Part shown: piece after piece, positions 1 to 8,816 of the stretch
How the letters are laid out: the number at the start of each line of letters is the position of its first letter
Position numbering within the stretch: the stretch's first letter is position 1
Source: Alteribacillus persepolensis
GTDB taxonomy: Bacteria > Bacillota > Bacilli > Bacillales > Marinococcaceae
Assembly: GCF_900099605.1 (NCBI RefSeq)
Contig: NZ_FNDK01000014.1
Coordinates: forward strand, 19,264 to 83,263
Direction of reading: 5' to 3'
DNA: 64,000 nucleotides
The notes under the pieces: generated by a model
What the model saw: the letters and a program-made list of their open reading frames with translations, nothing else
Database searches by the model: none
Told to the model about the DNA's origin: nothing
Translations under genes and position numbers: made by a program

Positions 1-233
1 GCCAGCTCATGAATGTCCTGCGCCCACTCTGCAATGGATAACGTGCCGATACCATCACTGCTGAAGCTGTGCCCTCTCGCATCTAAAAGCACAACTTGAA
101 ATTCACGAGCCAAATCACGCTGCTGTAAAAAGGTTGCAGCTCCCATCGACGGAGGATGTATAAAATACAATGGCAAACCATGTCCAAACACTTGGTAATG
201 AAGGGTTGCTCCTTGAGAAGAGAAAAAAGGCAC
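1..233 (-). CDS. Alpha/beta hydrolase, N-terminal part (cut by window edge)
   Basis: The minus strand reads about 77 residues from a GTG start at 231-233, preceded by GAGGTGAAT as ribosome binding site, and runs off the left edge. The visible part has the alpha/beta hydrolase layout: a first strand (LHYQVFGHG), the oxyanion-hole HPP segment after YFIH, then VVLLDARGHSFSSDG, which is the strand before the nucleophile elbow. The nucleophile Ser, acid and His lie outside the window, so neither activity nor substrate can be judged. It lies 21 bp downstream of the XapX gene and may share its transcript. Confidence 0.75.
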   Translation of the reverse strand, partial: MPFFSSQGATLHYQVFGHGLPLYFIHPPSMGAATFLQQRDLAREFQVVLLDARGHSFSSDGIGTLSIAEWAQDIHEL

Positions 234-254
234 CTGGATTCACCTCAGTAGCGG

Positions 255-434
255 TCAGCTTCCTCCACTTTGAAACAAAGGAAACAGCCATCCATAAATT
301 TTATATCCTAAGTAAATACCAACAATCCCCATAATCCCGGCTAATGCCGGCGGTGCTGGAATGGGAAGTCGAAAAGCACCGAAGACTAAACCGACAATGA
401 TTCCTGTAATTAATGATAAAATCACTTCTTGCAT
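255..434 (-). CDS. XapX domain small membrane protein
   Basis: A 59-residue protein starting at MQEVILSLITG. The ORF could extend 23 codons further upstream, but AGGAAG at the right distance before the ATG at 432-434 supports the short form. It has two hydrophobic helices separated by a proline-rich turn (LPIPAPPALAG), which is the XapX hallmark. XapX proteins were named from a xanthosine utilisation locus, but most bacterial members are uncharacterised. No xanthosine genes are nearby, so the function here is unknown. Confidence 0.8.
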   Translation of the reverse strand: MQEVILSLITGIIVGLVFGAFRLPIPAPPALAGIMGIVGIYLGYKIYGWLFPLFQSGGS

Positions 435-681
435 ATGTGTCACTTCCTTTAGCCTAATATGTACGAAAAGCCTTGGCTTTATGCGGTGGATGAATAACTT
501 CATGAAAGAAAACTTGGCTGATGTCCTGAAAGAAGTTCAGTTAGAAGCGTCCCATCCTGTGACAACGCTGAATGAACTTCCGCCTTGGAGACCCGCGGCA
601 AGTCCTGGTGAGCCGGCATACGGAAGATGGCGGCGGCGAAACGCCGCAAAAAGAAACCAGCTGCATAAACTGGTTATAAAA
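435..681. other. Intergenic stretch, no gene recognised
   Basis: The span between the XapX start and the argS terminator holds no ORF with a convincing ribosome binding site. A short GC-rich self-complementary stretch (GGCGGCG...CGCCGC, near 630-650) is visible. The XapX promoter should lie here, but I could not pick a clear -35/-10 pair. Confidence 0.4.
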
Positions 682-726
682 AAATACCATGGACACCATC
701 TGGAGGGATAGTGTCCATGGTATTTT
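682..726 (-). terminator. Rho-independent terminator of argS
   Basis: A 15-bp inverted repeat (AAATACCATGGACAC and its complement) with a 14-base loop is followed on the minus strand by a run of T. It lies 31 bp past the argS stop codon, as expected for the end of the ywiB-argS transcript. Confidence 0.9.
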
Positions 727-757
727 ACGTTAAGGGCTTTTGATACAGCCTCTTTCG

Positions 758-2428
758 TTACATTTTTTCTGGAGCAGAAACCCCTATCAATTTCATGCCA
801 TTCTGTAATGTTGTCTGAACAGCTTTGACTAATTTTAAACGAGCTTTTGTTTTCTCTTCATCCTCGCTGTCTACTACGCGCTCTGCATTGTAAAAGCTGT
901 GAAACGCAGAAGCTAATTCATGCAAATAGTTCGTTATCCGGTGCGGAGCATATTTTTCTGCTGCCAATGCAACGGTTTCAGGGAATTCCCCTACTTTTTT
1001 CAGCACGTCATACTCTTTTTCCGTAGCAACTAAGCTAATATCCGCCTCAGGGTCATACACAAAACCTTTTTCTTCTGCTTGTCTGCATATACTGCACAGC
1101 CGTGCATGTGCGTATTGTACGTAATAGACCGGATTTTCATTGGACTGTGATTTAGCAAGCCCTAAATCAAAATCCAAGTGTGTGTCCGCACTTCTCATCG
1201 CAAAAAAGTAACGCGTTGCATCAATTCCAACTTCCTCCATAAGATCACGCAGCGTCACTGCTTTTCCGGTACGCTTGCTCATTTTCACTTTTTCGCCGTT
1301 TTCAAATAAGTTAACCATTTGAATAATCTGTGTTTCCAGCTGATCTTTTTGATACCCCAGCGCTTGTACCGCTGCACGCATGCGTGGGATGTAACCGTGG
1401 TGGTCGGCTCCCCATATGTTTATCACTTTTTCGAACCCGCGTTCAAATTTATTTTTGTGATACGCAATATCCGGCATTAAGTATGTGTAAGAGTTGTCGC
1501 TTTTCACAAGCACGCGGTCTTTGTCATCGCCATAATTGGACGATTTAAACCAAACAGCGCCATCGTCTTGGTATACTTCCTGTTTCTCTTCAAGCAGCTG
1601 CAATGTCTCTTCTACTTTTCCATCCTCATACAGCGATGTCTCAGAAAACCAAACGTCAAAATCAACACCAAAATCGAGCAAATCCTGCTTTAATTTTTCC
1701 ATTTCTCTTTTTAATCCGTACTCGCGGAAAAAGGCAAGGCGCTCTTCTTCCGAAGCATCCGCGTAGCGATTACCATGCTCTTCGGCCAGCTCTTTTCCAA
1801 ACTGCTGAATATCAGCTCCAAGATAACCATCTTCCGGCATGTCTGCGTCATGACCGAGCGCTTGTAAATAACGGGCTTCCACCGAACGGGCTAAGTTCGT
1901 AATTTGGTTTCCGGCATCATTAATATAGTATTCTCTTGTGACATCATATCCGGCCATATCTAAAATATTGCACAAAGAGTCCCCAACCGCTGCACCACGC
2001 GCGTGTCCTAAGTGCAAGTTGCCGGTTGGGTTGGCAGATACAAATTCCACCTGGACTTTTTGATTTTCGCCAACATTGGTGCGCCCATAGTCGCTGCCTG
2101 CTTGCAATACAGATGGAATAATATCCCGGAGATAGCTTTTATCTAAAAAAAAGTTAATAAATCCCGGCCCTGCTATTTCGATTTTCTCAATAGACGCCTT
2201 TGATTTATCCATATGCGCAGTGATGTCCTCTGCAATCAGCCGCGGTGCTTTTTTAGCGACACCAGCAAGCTGCATCGCTACGTTTGTGGCAAAGTCACCA
2301 TGTACTTTGTCTTTCGGCGTTTCTAAAACAACCGATGGCAGATCTTCACTAGAGACAATTTCTGCTTTTTCCGCAGCTTGTGCAATTTCTGCTTTTATGC
2401 GTTCTTTCACTTGTTCTACGATGTTCAC
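758..2428 (-). CDS. argS: Arginyl-tRNA synthetase
   Basis: A class I aminoacyl-tRNA synthetase that charges tRNA-Arg with arginine in the cytoplasm. The 556 residues match the usual length. The N-terminal add-1 tRNA-binding domain covers about residues 1-90. The HIGH motif appears as HLGH at 139-142 after the typical [14 protein letters not shown] segment, and the KMSK signature (KMSKRTGK) is at 382-389. The anticodon-binding domain fills the last 130 residues. The start codon overlaps the stop of ywiB by 4 bp (ATGA), so the two are translationally coupled. This ywiB-argS pair is conserved in Bacillus. No T-box leader is visible. Confidence 0.98.
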   Translation of the reverse strand: MNIVEQVKERIKAEIAQAAEKAEIVSSEDLPSVVLETPKDKVHGDFATNVAMQLAGVAKKAPRLIAEDITAHMDKSKASIEKIEIAGPGFINFFLDKSYLRDIIPSVLQAGSDYGRTNVGENQKVQVEFVSANPTGNLHLGHARGAAVGDSLCNILDMAGYDVTREYYINDAGNQITNLARSVEARYLQALGHDADMPEDGYLGADIQQFGKELAEEHGNRYADASEEERLAFFREYGLKREMEKLKQDLLDFGVDFDVWFSETSLYEDGKVEETLQLLEEKQEVYQDDGAVWFKSSNYGDDKDRVLVKSDNSYTYLMPDIAYHKNKFERGFEKVINIWGADHHGYIPRMRAAVQALGYQKDQLETQIIQMVNLFENGEKVKMSKRTGKAVTLRDLMEEVGIDATRYFFAMRSADTHLDFDLGLAKSQSNENPVYYVQYAHARLCSICRQAEEKGFVYDPEADISLVATEKEYDVLKKVGEFPETVALAAEKYAPHRITNYLHELASAFHSFYNAERVVDSEDEEKTKARLKLVKAVQTTLQNGMKLIGVSAPEKM

Positions 2429-2868
2429 GTTTCTGTTTCCTCCTCTATTGAAATAGTCACATCATAACGGCCAGCTGCTGAACCTTGAAGTGTCAAATAG
2501 TAGCCAAACTGAATACGACCTGTTTTCCCGCTGTCCGACCACATAACAGCTACTTGGTCTGTTTCCGCTTCCGTTTTTAATGTGCCAAACGGTGTTTCAT
2601 AACTGCCTTCTGTAATCTCACCATACTGATATAATTGACGCATCCCTACAGAACCGGAGCGAATCACGGTTATTTCCTTTTCCCCTACCTTTAATACAGT
2701 AGAAACTTCACCAATGTCTTCTAGTTCTTCTTTAAAATTGACATACGTAAATTTTTGCTTTTTATATAGTTCTCCTTTTGCTTCTAAGTTTACCTGGTCT
2801 GTTTCGCCTTGTTGACGAATGTTTGTTGTCATCTTTACATCCACTGGCGTCTTTACGGTTTTGGACAT
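2425..2868 (-). CDS. ywiB: DUF1934 beta-barrel protein (YwiB family)
   Basis: A 147-residue protein of the DUF1934 family, a small calycin-like beta barrel of unknown function nearly always found before argS in Bacillaceae. The start chosen is [13 protein letters not shown] at 2866-2868 because homology begins there. The open frame extends 47 codons further upstream without similarity, and the purine-rich AAGGAGAGTGG lies just before. Conserved features include a charged central segment ([18 protein letters not shown]) and alternating hydrophobic strands to the end. It overlaps argS by 4 bp. No catalytic residues are recognisable. Confidence 0.9.
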   Translation of the reverse strand: MSKTVKTPVDVKMTTNIRQQGETDQVNLEAKGELYKKQKFTYVNFKEELEDIGEVSTVLKVGEKEITVIRSGSVGMRQLYQYGEITEGSYETPFGTLKTEAETDQVAVMWSDSGKTGRIQFGYYLTLQGSAAGRYDVTISIEEETET

Positions 2869-3094
2869 ATTCCATCCACTCTCCTTATTCATGCGCAAGC
2901 CCTTTATCAAGGCATGTCCATATTTAACCAGGTTTAAGCAGCAAGACCCTTGATTTTTTTCACTCTGGCTCTTTATAGAAAGTGTAGCGATTCCTGAAAG
3001 AGCATGCAAGGAGCAAACGATGATTTTCTGTGATGTACCTGCTGCTTATAACCTTGGTTACTACCAACCTATGTATGTTTTCGCTGGTCTATGT

Positions 3095-3634
3095 TTACGG
3101 AAAATGATTTGAAACGTCTTTTGACGGATATTTTTTCTTTTGTCTGCTCTTTCTAAAAGTTGACAGCCCCAGCATAAGGACAGCACTAAGAAAAAAGCCT
3201 GCTGCAACGTCTAGTGGATAATGATGACCAACGTACACACGTGAAAACAACAGAAACAAAGAAAAAACCGCTGCCAGCGTGCCGATTTTTTTGTGAACCA
3301 ACAGCCACGTCACCGCAACAACTCCCATGATAACAGCTTGATCACTAGGAAACGAGGGGGAGGCGCCTCTTTCTATAAGCAGCTGAACACTGTCTTCTTG
3401 TATAAACGGCCGCGGCCGCTCTAGTGCGTTTTTGATGAATTGGTTGATTCCAAGACTGAGAACCAGCCCTATGATACCAATCCTGCCAATATTTCGTTTC
3501 TTTGTAAAAAGCAGCAAAAAAATAGATAACATACCAACCCATATACCATACGTAGAAAAAAAACGCATGGCAGCGTCGAACCATGCGTACGTGCCTGCCA
3601 TGCTGTTAATACGTTCAAATAAATATAAATCCAT
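3095..3634 (-). CDS. PAP2 family phosphatase, probable undecaprenyl-diphosphatase
   Basis: A 179-residue membrane protein with about five transmembrane helices. The three PAP2 phosphatase motifs are present: KNALERPRP (C1), PSFPSDQA (C2) and SRVYVGHHYPLDVAAG (C3, with the phosphate-attacking His and Asp). BcrC-type enzymes of this family recycle undecaprenyl diphosphate to the monophosphate carrier for wall synthesis and give bacitracin resistance. The C2 motif has Gln where many PAP2 enzymes have His. ATG at 3632-3634 is preferred over GTG at 3638-3640 because GGAGAC is then better spaced. The gene starts only 27 bp after the ParR-like gene, so transcription may run through from the partition genes. 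Confidence 0.85.
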   Translation of the reverse strand: MDLYLFERINSMAGTYAWFDAAMRFFSTYGIWVGMLSIFLLLFTKKRNIGRIGIIGLVLSLGINQFIKNALERPRPFIQEDSVQLLIERGASPSFPSDQAVIMGVVAVTWLLVHKKIGTLAAVFSLFLLFSRVYVGHHYPLDVAAGFFLSAVLMLGLSTFRKSRQKKKYPSKDVSNHFP

Positions 3635-3661
3635 CTCCACGTCTCCTTCCGTGATCGTACC

Positions 3662-4213
3662 TTACAATAAATTTTGCCGCTTTAATTTATTTTTGGCACG
3701 TTTTAATGGAGACAGTTTTGTTTCTTTTTCCCGTCGTTTTGGCAATGGTGATGCACTGCCAACGTCATGTTCTGTCGACTCATCAGAAACCACACGTTCT
3801 TCCGGTTCCGTATGCAGCGGTCCCGTGTCATCCGGTGCTGGCTTAGGTGGCGCAGGGAGGTGAACGCTTGAAGCAGCCGTTTCCTGTGAACCTGGCTGCA
3901 TGAGTAAGAGCTTGATAGCATTTCCAACAAATATTTTTCCTTCCTCGCTTGTTAGAAACGACTGTTGTTCTTCCGTTAGTCCGTCCGCTGGAATAGAGAG
4001 ATCGACATAGTTGTCGTCAATGAGGGAACGTTGTTTACGCTGGGAATCAAGGCCTTTTTGAATAAAATGTTCCGTTAAACGGTTACGGCTCCATTCGGGG
4101 TGCTCTTCCAATATTTGATTAAACTCATCCACCCAATCCGCTTTTAAAGACGGAGCAAAAGTCCGCCCCAGACCTTTTACATACCCCGCTTTATTCCCTT
4201 TGGAATTGGACAC
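3662..4213 (-). CDS. ParR-like DNA-binding adaptor of an actin-type partition system
   Basis: A 183-residue protein starting at GTG 4211-4213 with AGGGGGTG before it. Residues 20-60 (WVDEFNQILEEHPEW, RNRLTEHFIQKGLDSQRKQ) predict as short helices with basic residues, resembling the ribbon-helix-helix N-terminal domain of ParR-type adaptors. Residues 105-160 are rich in Pro, Glu, Ser and Asp and look disordered. The last 25 residues (LSPLKRAKNKLKRQ) are strongly basic. It follows the actin-like gene by 38 bp in the same direction, the standard parM-parR order. Known ParR proteins bind centromere repeats through the N-terminus and the filament end through the C-terminus. The assignment rests on position and composition more than on strong similarity. 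Confidence 0.6.
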   Translation of the reverse strand: MSNSKGNKAGYVKGLGRTFAPSLKADWVDEFNQILEEHPEWSRNRLTEHFIQKGLDSQRKQRSLIDDNYVDLSIPADGLTEEQQSFLTSEEGKIFVGNAIKLLLMQPGSQETAASSVHLPAPPKPAPDDTGPLHTEPEERVVSDESTEHDVGSASPLPKRREKETKLSPLKRAKNKLKRQNLL

Positions 4214-4251
4214 GCCACCACCCCCTTTCTTTTATACCTGATTGCAATTAA

Positions 4252-5553
4252 TTAATTGATTGATTCAAGCACTGCCTCTTCTTTTTCTGTTATTTGAATT
4301 AAATTAGCAATGAGATATCCTCTGGAGGTGAAAAACGGCGCTTCTTCTACTTTGTCCGGTAAAATGACCCATTCTTGTCCTTGCAGTTCCATAAACTTTT
4401 CTTGCACTTCTTTAAAAACCGGATATCCAAACAGCACGCCTCCGCCAACTAGTACCAATTCATCGACACCAGCACTATTCCATGCCGATGTGAGTGCTTT
4501 TTTATGGTCGTTCGCATACTTGCGAATCTCTTCCATCACAAGGTCTGTAATATCGGTTGTTTTTTTCGATTTTAATAAACGGACTTCAAACGCCGGATAT
4601 TCTCTTTCGCCTCGAATCACTTCTAGAATACTAGGTTCAATTACTTCACTCATAAACTCTTCGCGAGATTGATAAGCCCGCTCGGAATCATCTAAGTCAA
4701 ACAACTCTTTTAACGCTCTGAACTCTTCCAAATTATCTACTTTTTCACGAATTCGATCAATGTATGGGTTTGTCCCTTCAATGTCGAGACTTTGTGATAA
4801 GTTCCCATCAATGCCCTCTTCTGTAAAAATAATCATTTCCGATGTTCCAGCACCAAGATCGCCGAGTGCATATGTTTCAGATAACCGCTCTTGTAAGGAA
4901 GTCTCAATGAGTTCCCCATTTTCAATATCAAAGTTTAAAGACAGGTCCGTAATCGCACCTTCTCCGTACATCTTGCCGCTGTCAATCACTAACGTCACGG
5001 CTTTCTTTTCTAATGGCCCGTCCATAAATTCAACAGTATGTGTTCCTTTTACGCTTTCTAACGCTTTCTCCGAGCCTAACTCTTTGATTTCGCTGACAGG
5101 CAGCCCCCCGGCATATGGAATATAAATCTTTTCCTTATTTTCTTTGGCCGCCATTACCGCTAAACCGGAAATCGTTGTAATAAGATGCAGGTCATTTGAG
5201 AATTTTGAGGCAGACATATTTTTTCGTGTATCTTCTTCTGGATTGTAAGATGGCTCTTCTTTGCCTTTTTTGTTTCTGGCATAATGGCCAACATACACAT
5301 ACCGTTCTTGATTAACCGTAGACAACGACTTCGATGTAATCTTTAAATGCAGTTTCTTTTCAATTGTATTCGTTTCCGTCGAACCTTCCACCGCAGACTT
5401 TTTGTCCTCTGCCGGAGCGACAATCGTAGGAATAGCAAAAGAAGCGATATTTCCATATCTGTTTAAGTAACTAAACTTCGCACTTTTATTCCCTTGGTCC
5501 ACACCGGATATAATTATATTTTGGTCATGCAGTCTTTGAATGATATCTAACAT
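4252..5553 (-). CDS. Actin-like ATPase of the ParM/Alp type
   Basis: A 433-residue member of the actin/Hsp70 ATPase superfamily. The phosphate-1 motif (GVDQGNKSAKF) is at 17-27, the phosphate-2 motif (GDLGAGTSEM) at 231-240 and the adenosine motif (ELVLVGGGVLFG) at 365-376, in the correct order and spacing for one actin fold. It is too short and lacks the sequences for DnaK, FtsA or MreB. The layout resembles plasmid segregation actins such as Alp7A and ParM, which form filaments that move plasmid copies apart. GGAGG precedes the ATG. A ParR-like gene follows, and a palindrome cluster sits upstream. Finding it between argS-ywiB and metabolic genes is unusual. The target it moves, if any, is unknown. 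Confidence 0.85.
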   Translation of the reverse strand: MLDIIQRLHDQNIIISGVDQGNKSAKFSYLNRYGNIASFAIPTIVAPAEDKKSAVEGSTETNTIEKKLHLKITSKSLSTVNQERYVYVGHYARNKKGKEEPSYNPEEDTRKNMSASKFSNDLHLITTISGLAVMAAKENKEKIYIPYAGGLPVSEIKELGSEKALESVKGTHTVEFMDGPLEKKAVTLVIDSGKMYGEGAITDLSLNFDIENGELIETSLQERLSETYALGDLGAGTSEMIIFTEEGIDGNLSQSLDIEGTNPYIDRIREKVDNLEEFRALKELFDLDDSERAYQSREEFMSEVIEPSILEVIRGEREYPAFEVRLLKSKKTTDITDLVMEEIRKYANDHKKALTSAWNSAGVDELVLVGGGVLFGYPVFKEVQEKFMELQGQEWVILPDKVEEAPFFTSRGYLIANLIQITEKEEAVLESIN

Positions 5554-5643
5554 GGTATTCCTCCATTCTGGATTATTTGTTACATCTTTCTAGCAAAAGT
5601 CACTTTTTCCTTTGCATTTCATTGTTTAGTATAAACGAAAACA

Positions 5644-5800
5644 AACATGTTAACAAACATGTTTGTTAACAAGATACATTCATCGTCTTTGATCAGTCTT
5701 TACACTTGACGCTTAATAGGGAAACTGACTACCCAACATGTTCATTACTGTTTCTCAACATGTTAAGAAACATGTTAAGTTCAAACAAGGAACATATTGA
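5644..5800. repeat. Cluster of AACATGTT palindromes, candidate parC centromere
   Basis: Five exact copies of AACATGTT lie at 5644, 5656, 5735, 5757 and 5769, and a sixth site AACATATT at 5791. Start-to-start distances are 12, 79, 22, 12 and 22 bp, so most sites fall near one or two helical turns apart. Copy two is the core of a 22-bp perfect palindrome at 5649-5670. The cluster lies 90-250 bp upstream of the actin-like gene, where type II partition loci carry parC, which also serves as the operator for the operon. The rest of the 5554-6032 gap is AT-rich with no gene that I can support. Confidence 0.7.
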
Positions 5801-6032
5801 TATATTTGTATCTACCTCCCCTGTATAAGTATACCTTCATTATATGGCATCAACATTTTCCGTTATATTACATTTTGATATCTTTCTTGTAATCACATCT
5901 GTTCCTCATTGCTATAGAAACTTATTTGACATGAAGCCTTTAGGCACACGCGATTGTCTTGCTGCACATATACGGACTTGTTCAACACGCTGGCTGCACC
6001 GATAATCTATCTGTGCTAGTGTGTATCCGTGT

Positions 6033-6074
6033 AAAAAAGAGGGACCTGAAGCTTTTTTCTGCCAGTCCCCCTCT
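6033..6074 (-). terminator. Probable terminator of the eutC-like gene
   Basis: On the minus strand AGAGGGGGAC pairs with GTCCCTCT (two unpaired bases) around a long loop and is followed by six T. It starts 10 bp past the stop codon of the cyclodeaminase gene. Confidence 0.7.
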
Positions 6075-6084
6075 CCCTGCAGCA

Positions 6085-7074
6085 TTACCCTGAAAACAGT
6101 AGACCCTTGTTTTGTTTCTTTAACTTATCATAGGCGTGCACAGCAATTGCTGTATCTTGTACGCCTGTGCCTGTTAAGTCACACAGCGTAATGTCACTTT
6201 CTGATGTTCGCCCCTGCTGTTTTCCTAGTGCGACATCTCCCAATTCCACAATCGGGCTGTTGTTATTAATAACTCCTGCATCTAAGGCATGATGATGTTC
6301 TCCGAGACGAAACACTTGTTTTTTAGAATCACAAGCAAGCACATGAACTTTTCCGAAAACAGCTGGATCGATTTCGTTTTTGTCTTCTGCATCCGAGCCC
6401 ATTGCTGTGATATGAAGACCGGGGTGCAGCCATTCCTCTTTTATAATTGGCTCTTTCGCCGGTGTTGTTGTAATGACTGTATCTGCCTCGCGCACAACCT
6501 CTGCGGGTGACTGCGCTTTCTTTACGTTCACTCCAAGCTCTTTTTCCATCTCTTGTGCATACTGTTCCACACGTTCACTGTGACGTCCATAGACTAGCAC
6601 TTCATTCACTTTACGAACAAGACAAAGGGCACGGAGCTGATACCTGGCTTGCGTACCTGTACCAATGATTCCAGCCTTTTGTATGTGTTGTTTTGCAAAA
6701 TATTTAGCCGCCATCGCACCGGCCATCGCCGTCCGAACATCTGTTAAATAACCATTGTCTTGCAAAACCGCTTGCGGGACACCCGTTTCAGTACTGAATA
6801 ACAGCATCATTCCGCTTAAGCTGGGCAACCCTTTTTTATAGTTATCAAAAAAACCAGAAGAAATTTTCAAGGCAAATTTATCGAGTCCTTTTACGTATGC
6901 TGTTTTCACATCTACTTCGCCATTATTTTCTGGTATATCTACTCGAAGGATGGGAGGCATCGTCACTTCATTATTCGCCAGTTTTTTAAATCCTTCTTCA
7001 ATTAGTGCCAGTGCCTTGTCATCAACACTCGTCACTTGGCGGATGTCTTTTTCAGCAAAAATATACAAAGGCAT
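6085..7074 (-). CDS. eutC: Ornithine cyclodeaminase family protein, probable ectoine utilisation protein EutC
   Basis: A 329-residue NAD-dependent cyclodeaminase/mu-crystallin family protein. The start MPLYIFAEKD at 7072-7074 has AAAGGAGCTTT before it. An in-frame start 12 codons upstream lacks one. The family signature LTDVRTA is at 110-116, the dinucleotide-binding turn GIIGTGTQARYQL at about 136-148, and DLTGTGVQDTAIA near the C-terminus, a segment typical of the EutC subgroup. EutC is thought to act with EutA and EutB in converting the hydroxylated diaminobutyrate from hydroxyectoine. Here it is separated by 16 kb from doeA and eutB. An ornithine or alanine dehydrogenase-type role remains possible. 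Confidence 0.8.
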   Translation of the reverse strand: MPLYIFAEKDIRQVTSVDDKALALIEEGFKKLANNEVTMPPILRVDIPENNGEVDVKTAYVKGLDKFALKISSGFFDNYKKGLPSLSGMMLLFSTETGVPQAVLQDNGYLTDVRTAMAGAMAAKYFAKQHIQKAGIIGTGTQARYQLRALCLVRKVNEVLVYGRHSERVEQYAQEMEKELGVNVKKAQSPAEVVREADTVITTTPAKEPIIKEEWLHPGLHITAMGSDAEDKNEIDPAVFGKVHVLACDSKKQVFRLGEHHHALDAGVINNNSPIVELGDVALGKQQGRTSESDITLCDLTGTGVQDTAIAVHAYDKLKKQNKGLLFSG

Positions 7075-7202
7075 AAAGCTCCTTTCCTCAGCAAAATCTG
7101 CAGCGGTCAAGACAAAATAATACTGTTACTTCATTATTTATACAATAATATGGGAATTCCTTCTTTTTTAGGCGAGAACAGCCACAAAAACCTGTCATTT
7201 TA

Positions 7203-7365
7203 CAAAGAAAAGCGCAAGCGCCTTGAAAGAGGGACATTCAGCTGCGGTAAAAGTACTTCGGTAAGGTACTTCTACTAAGAACGCACACATCATGTGTGCC
7301 TGAGCGAGCAGACGCATACGCTGGACCATGAAAACACTAAAATTTTTTGTACTTTCCTGTCAGTA
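7203..7365. repeat. Dispersed intergenic repeat, copy 1 (full-length, short form)
   Basis: The copy begins AAGAAAAGCGCAAGCGCC, contains TACTTCTACTAAGAACGCAC, and ends with the tail GCTGGACCATGAAAACACTAA seen again at about 55040 and 63580. It fills most of the spacer between the divergent eutC-like and M42 peptidase genes, so the promoters of both genes must lie in the short flanks. Confidence 0.75.
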
Positions 7366-7498
7366 CAAAAAATATACGTGCTGACACTTTCCAGCAATGG
7401 TTCACATCAAAGTTTAGGACTCTGCTCGTTTCTTTTTCTTTCCATTTTGTTACAATAACAGCAGATGTTTATTAATTGAGCAATAAAGGAGAGACGTT

Positions 7499-8560
7499 GT
7501 GATGCATTCTTCTTCAGAAAAATTTTTGTATGATTTACTGAAAACCCCCTCCCCGTCTGGTATGGAAGAAACCATTCAACAAAAATGGCTTGCATATATA
7601 AAAGATTATGCTGATCATCTGCAATCTGATGCCGCTGGAAATGTTATCGCTTCTTTACAGCCGGATGCTCCGTTTCAAGTGGTTTTAGCCGGTCACTGTG
7701 ACGAAATCGGTTTTCTTGTGAAATCGATTGATGAAAAAGGATATGTCTATGTAGAAAAACTCGGCGGAATCAGCCATAAGCCTGCCATTGGCATGAAGGT
7801 CGACATATTGGGCAGCAAACAGCGTATTACGGGGGTCATTGGCACCAATGCTGAACATCAAGGCGGCACAAAAGACTCTTTTAGCTTTTCTGATTTATTT
7901 ATCGACTGTGGTGCCAAAAGCAAACAAGAACTTGAAAAATATATTTCAGTCGGTGATACTGCTGTTTACAAGCGTGAACCCGAAACACTGCTAAACAACC
8001 GTATTAGCGGACGCGGACTTGACAATCGTACCGGCGCGTTTATCGTTGCCGAAACGCTGCGCCGCCTCCATAAGCATTCTTTGAATGTAGGTGTTTCATT
8101 TGCCAGCACTGTCAATGAAGAAACAAATATGGGGGGAGCGTATTTTGCCGGAGCCGGCTTGTCTCCTGATCTTGGCATTGCTATTGATGTAACATTTGCT
8201 ACCGATTATCCTGGTGCGAACTCCGATAAGACGGCAGATGTTGTCTTAGATGGCGGACCTGTTTTAGCGAAAGGTGCTCCAATTAATCGAAAAGCTAATG
8301 TCTTGCTTGAACAAGCAGCAAACACAGCAAACATTCCTATTCAATACGAATTAACACCCAAACACACAGGAACAGATGCCGATCAATTGCGAAAAACAGG
8401 AAAAGGGGTGCCAATTTCTGTTGTATCACTGCCGCTTCGCTACATGCATGCACCCGTAGAAACCGCCAGTTTAAATGATATCGAACAAACAATTGATTTG
8501 CTTGTCGCCTTTTTACGCAGCCTTAATGGCTCCGAAGATTTGCGTCCCGTACAAATATAA
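7499..8560 (+). CDS. M42 family metallo-aminopeptidase
   Basis: A 353-residue cytosolic aminopeptidase of the M42 (glutamyl aminopeptidase/cellulase M-like) family, which form large tetrahedral complexes that trim peptides. The two-metal site is complete by eye: His in GHCDEIGF, Asp in GRGLDNRTG, the Glu pair in VNEETNMGG, Asp in IDVTFATDYPG and His in RYMHAPVE. The start is either GTG 7499 or ATG 7502; AAAGGAGAGA precedes both. It is divergent from the eutC-like gene, with a dispersed repeat between them, and has no operon partner. Confidence 0.9.
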   Translation: MMHSSSEKFLYDLLKTPSPSGMEETIQQKWLAYIKDYADHLQSDAAGNVIASLQPDAPFQVVLAGHCDEIGFLVKSIDEKGYVYVEKLGGISHKPAIGMKVDILGSKQRITGVIGTNAEHQGGTKDSFSFSDLFIDCGAKSKQELEKYISVGDTAVYKREPETLLNNRISGRGLDNRTGAFIVAETLRRLHKHSLNVGVSFASTVNEETNMGGAYFAGAGLSPDLGIAIDVTFATDYPGANSDKTADVVLDGGPVLAKGAPINRKANVLLEQAANTANIPIQYELTPKHTGTDADQLRKTGKGVPISVVSLPLRYMHAPVETASLNDIEQTIDLLVAFLRSLNGSEDLRPVQI

Positions 8561-8720
8561 GAAAAGCACAAGCACTCTGAAAGAAGCAAATGCAGCTAAG
8601 ATTCAGGAGCTTCTGCTGCCAACACAGAAGACGCCATATCCGCTAAAAGCATGTCGTCTTATACCAAAGCCGAACGGCCCCCTCCGACGAAAAGCCAAGT
8701 TTGTCTTAGCAAAGACCTAG
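8561..8720. repeat. Decayed copy of the dispersed repeat
   Basis: AAGAAAAGCACAAGCACTCTGAAAG just after the M42 stop matches the repeat's left end with several changes. The interior AGCTTCTGCTGCC... diverges and no right end is found. It has the look of an old, truncated copy. Confidence 0.5.
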
Positions 8721-8759
8721 TGGGTGGTAATTAGAAGAGACAGACGCCTGTGAGGAGGG

Positions 8760-8816
8760 GCAGCAGCCGAAAATCCATAGGGGGGTGTCCCCCCTCATGG
8801 ATTGTAAATGCTGCCT
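8760..8816. other. Strong nested hairpin of unknown role
   Basis: GGCAGCA at 8760-8766 pairs with TGCTGCC at 8810-8816. Inside, AATCCAT and AGGGGGG (8773-8786) pair with CCCCCCT and ATGGATT (8790-8804), with a 3-base TGT loop and a single bulged C. There is no T run after it on either strand, so it is a poor terminator. It lies in a 370-bp gene-free gap between a decayed repeat and the copZ terminator. It could be part of a small RNA or a mobile-element remnant. Confidence 0.6.

Noticed and set aside
361..711. 116-residue plus-strand ORF over the XapX gene
   Set aside because: It lies antisense to the XapX gene and then runs through the spacer into the argS terminator. It has no ribosome binding site and no recognisable domain.
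5761..5778. Possible WalR box (TGTTAA repeated) in the palindrome cluster
   Set aside because: The two TGTTAA units are 12 bp apart, not the 11 bp of the WalR consensus, and they are part of the AACATGTT repeats.
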